Assembly: GCA_027592925.1 (NCBI GenBank)
Contig: JAQCJO010000008.1
Location: 1-43,569, forward strand
Source: Actinomycetota bacterium
Lineage (GTDB): Bacteria > Actinomycetota > Acidimicrobiia > Acidimicrobiales > Ilumatobacteraceae
Length of the DNA stretch: 43,569 nt
Reading direction: 5' to 3'
Made by a program: the position numbers and the translations under genes. This document shows positions 39,771 through 43,569 of the stretch, piece by piece. Each line of letters starts with the position of its first letter. Position 1 is the stretch's first letter. The notes beneath the pieces were generated by a model. The model searched no databases, was not told where the DNA came from, and saw only the letters and a list, made by a program, of their open reading frames with translations.

Positions 39771-40486
39771 GTTGCGCAAAATGTGTCGCCCTGTGGGAGC
39801 GACGCAGACAACTCGGGTGATGTGTCACCGTAAATTGCGGTGAGCATTCCCTTGACCATCCCTCGGTCAACTGCGCAGATGACGGGGTGTTCGATAGCGA
39901 CATCGCCAAAAGGGCAGTGGTTGTTGACAATGCGCAACTGATTGTTGCGTTGATCGGTGTGCGCAGCAAAACCATGCGCAGTGAGTGCGTCGGCCACGGC
40001 TTGTAGTGCCGAGCGCAATGAACGGTGCCCTGCAGAAATGTCGTCGCCTTTAAAACCTGCAGCCATCGCAGCGCCGTATTGCTGACCAACTTGCTCGGCC
40101 ATGATCTCTGCATCTTTGGTTGGCAGCAGTGCAAGTGCTTTTCCTAATAGCGAGAGAACTAAATCTTCGCTGCGCACGGGAAACGTAAACTCGGCTCCGT
40201 CACCAACAATGCGGTAGCGCTTCGAAGGACGACCAGCACCGCCGCCTTCAACGCGGTCGACAGCAACCTCGAGGTATCCACCAGCAGCAAGCTTGTCGAG
40301 ATGGTGTCGAGCGACGTTTGGGTGCACATCAAACTTGGCTGCTACTTGGGCTGCTGTTACACCTGTCTCATAGTCGCGCGCAAATAGATAAACGGCGCGA
40401 CGTGTTGGATCGCCAAATGCAGATGTGATCGCCGACACGGTCGCGGTGAATGAACCCGACGTGTGATTAGCCGATTTGCTTGGCAC
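39761..40486 (-). CDS. ArsR/SufR-like HTH transcriptional regulator with C-terminal Cys-containing domain
   Basis: FGDPTRRAVYLFARDYETGVTAAQVAAKFDVHPNVARHHLDKLAAGGYLE, IVNNHCPFGDVAIEHPVICAVDRGMVKGML; start uncertain (GTG 40486 or ATG 40516). Confidence 0.82.
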   Translation of the reverse strand: MPSKSANHTSGSFTATVSAITSAFGDPTRRAVYLFARDYETGVTAAQVAAKFDVHPNVARHHLDKLAAGGYLEVAVDRVEGGGAGRPSKRYRIVGDGAEFTFPVRSEDLVLSLLGKALALLPTKDAEIMAEQVGQQYGAAMAAGFKGDDISAGHRSLRSALQAVADALTAHGFAAHTDQRNNQLRIVNNHCPFGDVAIEHPVICAVDRGMVKGMLTAIYGDTSPELSASLPQGDTFCATTI

Positions 40487-40544
40487 ACAGGTATTGTACC
40501 TATGGCCGTAGTGCAAATTATGTTGCGCAACTCATTGGAGTCAA

Positions 40545-41699
40545 ATGTCAGTATCACAACCCACCATTGACCAACTGATCGATGCCTTGCGCCCTGTGCA
40601 GGACCCAGAGCTGCACAGGTCCATTGTCGACTTGGGCATGGTGCGGGACGTCGTCATCGACAAAAAAGGCACGGTTGGGCTGACCGTAGTACTCACCATT
40701 GCAGGTTGCCCATTGCGCAACGAGATCCAGACTCGTGTCAATACTGCGTTGCGCGCACTTGACGGCGTGAGTGATGTCAATCTCAACTTCGGTGTGATGA
40801 ACGATGAAGAGCGCGCAGCAGTGCGTCAGATGCTCAACGGCAATCCTGGCGCAACCGCGGGTTCTGCTCCGGCTCAAGGTCACGCAGAGGGTCGCACGAT
40901 TTCATTTGCACAGCCGGGCTCGAAGACGCGACCAATTTTGATTTCGTCGGGCAAGGGTGGCGTTGGCAAGAGCAGCGTCACTACAAACATTGCTGTTGCA
41001 ATGGCCGCGCTCGGATACAAAGTTGGCATTGTTGACGCCGACATTTATGGCTACTCAATTCCGCGCATGCTCGGCACCGATCGCGACCCAGTAGTGATCG
41101 ACAACATGTTGCTTCCTCCAGAAGCATGGGGTGTGCGTTGCATTTCTATTGGTTACTTTGTTCCTGAAGGCCAGGCGGTTGTATGGCGCGGACCAATGTT
41201 GCACAAAGCGCTCGAGCAGTTTTTGACAGATGTGTTTTGGGACGAGCCAGACTTCTTGTTTATTGACATGCCACCTGGCACGGGCGACATTGCATTGAGC
41301 CTGAGCCAGTACTTGCCGCGAGCGGAAGTACTCGTGGTTACCACGCCACAAGAGGCTGCACAAAAAGTTGCGCGTCTTTCAGCCGCCATGGCGGTCAAGG
41401 TCAATTTGCCAGTGCGTGGCATTATCGAAAACATGTCGTGGTTTACGGGCGACGACGGTAAGCGCTACGAACTCTTTGGCAAAGGCGGCGGACAAATCTT
41501 GGCTGACGAACTCAATGTTCCATTGCTCGCGCAGATTCCACTGCTCAATGCACTACGCGAAGGTGGCGATGATGGTCGCCCAATTGCTGCTGTTGCACCA
41601 GACAGCGAAGTCGGAAAGGCGTTTTTTGCAATCGCCAAGTACATCGCAGAGGACATGAAGCCGAAGAAGATTTTCAGTGCAGCACTGAAAGTGAATTAG
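40545..41699 (+). CDS. mrp: Mrp/NBP35 (ApbC) family Fe-S carrier ATPase with N-terminal MIP18/DUF59 domain
   Basis: LRPVQDPELHRSIVDLGMV, ISSGKGGVGKSSVTTNIAVAMA, DADIYGYSIPRMLG, DMPPGTGDIALSLSQ. Confidence 0.95.
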   Translation: MSVSQPTIDQLIDALRPVQDPELHRSIVDLGMVRDVVIDKKGTVGLTVVLTIAGCPLRNEIQTRVNTALRALDGVSDVNLNFGVMNDEERAAVRQMLNGNPGATAGSAPAQGHAEGRTISFAQPGSKTRPILISSGKGGVGKSSVTTNIAVAMAALGYKVGIVDADIYGYSIPRMLGTDRDPVVIDNMLLPPEAWGVRCISIGYFVPEGQAVVWRGPMLHKALEQFLTDVFWDEPDFLFIDMPPGTGDIALSLSQYLPRAEVLVVTTPQEAAQKVARLSAAMAVKVNLPVRGIIENMSWFTGDDGKRYELFGKGGGQILADELNVPLLAQIPLLNALREGGDDGRPIAAVAPDSEVGKAFFAIAKYIAEDMKPKKIFSAALKVN

Positions 41700-41710
41700 A
41701 CTAGATCCTT

Positions 41711-41944
41711 ATGGAAATTCGCATCGGTATTATTCAATCTGTACGAGAAATTTCGCTTGAGATTGATGATGAAAAGGCACAGTCCAATTTCAAAGCCGCT
41801 TCTGAGGCTGCGCTCGCAGGTAAGACCGAGACGTTGACTGTTGTGGACAGCCGTGGACGCGAGATCATGGTGGCCGCCAGCAAGATCGCCTATGTCGAAT
41901 TTGGTGCTCCTGAAGGAGCGCGCAAAATGGGTTTTGGTAGCTGA
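41711..41944 (+). CDS. DUF3107 family protein
   Basis: MEIRIGIIQSVREISLEIDDEKAQ...IMVAASKIAYVEFGAPEGARKMGFG, typical actinobacterial DUF3107. Confidence 0.88.
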   Translation: MEIRIGIIQSVREISLEIDDEKAQSNFKAASEAALAGKTETLTVVDSRGREIMVAASKIAYVEFGAPEGARKMGFGS

Positions 41945-41985
41945 CACTTTCATTTGACCGAAGTGCGACAGAATAAGACTGTCCT

Positions 41986-43491
41986 ATGCCAACCCTGATC
42001 GAACTAGCCCACGAACACACAGAGCTCGAGCAGGGCGCAGTCGAGCATCTTGCGGCATTGGTTTCCGAGTGGGGAATGCTGGCCGACTTTTGTTTTGCCG
42101 ACATGTTGCTCTACATACCAGTTGAAAAAGATCGCTGGCTCATCAGCGCTCAGGTGCGCGCGGCAACTGGGCAAACTTTGTATCACTCTGACTATGTAGA
42201 TACGTGGGCGAGTGACACCGAGCGAATTTTGCTCAACAAGTGCATCAAAACAGATGGCACTGTGCAAGGCGAGATATTTGTGCAGGCCATCAATGGCTTT
42301 GCCAACATGCTGGCGATTCCTGTGCGCCATGAAGGGCGCATCATCGCGGTGTTGTCGCGTGAGTGGTTAGTCGACAATGCGCGTCGACCTGGACAACTTG
42401 AAACTACATATGCCGAGATATTTTCGAAGTTGGCAGAGATGGTGGCGCAAGGTTTGTTTCCATTCGAAGGCAGAGTGGCCGACGCGAGTGTTGCCCCGCG
42501 AGTCGGTGACGGCGTGATTGTGCTGGACGCTGCCACGCGCGTGCGGTATGCATCGCCAAACGCTGTGTCGGCATTGCATCGAGTTGGTGTGAGTGCCAAT
42601 GCGATCGGGCAAACACTGGCCGAACTCGGTGTGGCAGAGACCGCGGCACGCAATGCGTACGAGCGCAAAGAACCGGTCATTGAAGAGATCGAGCAGACTA
42701 CAGAGGTAACGCTACTCACGAGAAATATTCCGATGTTGCGACTAGCCGATGGTGATGTTGAAGTAATCGGAGGGGTGTTGTTGTTACGCGACGTCTCCGA
42801 ACTACGTCGTCGCGACCGATTGTTGCTGACTAAAGATGCGACAATTCGCGAGATTCACCACCGCGTCAAAAACAACCTGCAAACTATTTCTTCATTGTTG
42901 CGATTGCAGGGCCGTCGACTCACATCGCAAGAGGCTAAAGAAGCAATTGCCGAGTCTGTGCGCCGCATTCGCACGATTGCCCTTGTGCACGAGACGCTCT
43001 CGCGCGAGCCAGGCGAAGATATTTCATTCATTGAGATCGTCCGGCCATTGATGAGGCTCGTGGAAGAGGGTTTACAGTCAGCCGATCGTCCAGTGACGTT
43101 TCAGGCAAAGGGTGACGGCGGGCGACTGCCGGCAACTATTGCGACACCATTGTCGGTCGTGATTCTCGAGTTGTTGCAGAACGCAGTTGATCACGGATTT
43201 CCAGAGGGCAGTGCAGGCGGTGCAGTGATGGTTGTTCTCGCACACGATGAAGACGAATTGCACATTCAAGTTGTCAACAACGGCATTGTGCTGAGCCCAG
43301 ATTTTGACTTTGCCACGGCAACTGGACTGGGGCTTTCAATCGTGCGCACGCTCGTGACAACAGAACTTGCGGGCACTATTGAAATGCGAGCCGCATTGAA
43401 GGCTGACGGTGTTTCAAGTGGAATTGCGATGACCAAAGACGGTCAGGGCACAGTGGTCGATCTGCGCTTGCCGGTCTCGGCAAGAAATTAA
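41986..43491 (+). CDS. PdtaS-like sensor histidine kinase (GAF-like N-term, PAS-like, HisKA_2, HATPase)
   Basis: LTKDATIREIHHRVKNNLQTISSLLRLQGRR (HisKA_2 H-box), VILELLQNAVDHGF, ATGLGLSIVRTLV. Confidence 0.93.
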   Translation: MPTLIELAHEHTELEQGAVEHLAALVSEWGMLADFCFADMLLYIPVEKDRWLISAQVRAATGQTLYHSDYVDTWASDTERILLNKCIKTDGTVQGEIFVQAINGFANMLAIPVRHEGRIIAVLSREWLVDNARRPGQLETTYAEIFSKLAEMVAQGLFPFEGRVADASVAPRVGDGVIVLDAATRVRYASPNAVSALHRVGVSANAIGQTLAELGVAETAARNAYERKEPVIEEIEQTTEVTLLTRNIPMLRLADGDVEVIGGVLLLRDVSELRRRDRLLLTKDATIREIHHRVKNNLQTISSLLRLQGRRLTSQEAKEAIAESVRRIRTIALVHETLSREPGEDISFIEIVRPLMRLVEEGLQSADRPVTFQAKGDGGRLPATIATPLSVVILELLQNAVDHGFPEGSAGGAVMVVLAHDEDELHIQVVNNGIVLSPDFDFATATGLGLSIVRTLVTTELAGTIEMRAALKADGVSSGIAMTKDGQGTVVDLRLPVSARN

Positions 43492-43512
43492 GTCGGTTAC
43501 TGAAGAATTGGC

Positions 43513-43569
43513 TTAGGCAGTTGCGCGGGCTGCGCGACGCTCTGCAGCCATTTTGCGTCGAACATCACG
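43513..43569 (-). CDS. C-terminal end of an unidentified basic protein (truncated by window edge)
   Basis: Reverse strand reads RDVRRKMAAERRAARATA*; too short to assign. Confidence 0.4.
   Translation of the reverse strand, partial: RDVRRKMAAERRAARATA

Noticed and set aside
1-43569. tRNA or rRNA genes
   Set aside because: No convincing cloverleaf or conserved rRNA segment seen; intergenic gaps are mostly too short. A tRNAscan/Infernal run would be decisive.
43513-43569. Assignment of the truncated minus-strand gene next to PdtaS as WhiB
   Set aside because: Suggested only by mycobacterial-like neighbourhood; the visible 18 residues (RDVRRKMAAERRAARATA) are not diagnostic.

Overview
This 43.6 kb window is gene-dense (about 50 CDS, very short intergenic gaps) and looks like chromosomal DNA of an actinobacterium. 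The affiliation is inferred from a DUF3107 gene, a PdtaS-type GAF/HisKA_2 sensor kinase, a DtxR/IdeR-type regulator and a HelD-type helicase. I saw no rRNA, tRNA, CRISPR array, transposase, integrase or phage gene. Recognisable blocks: PcrA/UvrD helicase; cytochrome P450; B12-binding small subunit of methylmalonyl-CoA mutase followed by sucCD and, after an acyltransferase-SGNH gene, mdh; nucleoside hydrolase plus a class 3-like asparaginase; amt; a catabolic patch with haloalkane dehalogenase, an MBL-fold (AtsA/RNase Z-like) hydrolase, a type I sulfatase and an FAH-family protein; a pair of exported proteins of unknown function; HelD; DtxR and TetR regulators; a full System I cytochrome c maturation operon (ccmABCDEFGHI-like, with a 44-aa CcmD missed by the ORF track); a YedY-like Mo enzyme; a SufR-like regulator divergent from Mrp/ApbC; and a PdtaS-like kinase. 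The most interesting signals are non-coding: (1) a perfect 17-bp inverted repeat just after the amt stop but inside the 3' end of the convergent CapA-like gene, upstream of that gene's stop codon; (2) a second hairpin (11-bp stem) at another overlapping convergent gene end; (3) a perfect 8-bp anti-Shine-Dalgarno pairing in the amt leader with a mutually exclusive alternative stem, suggesting a translational switch; (4) short tandem duplications at several gene boundaries. No new multi-gene system is proven; the best candidates for follow-up are these RNA/DNA structures and the exported-protein pair.
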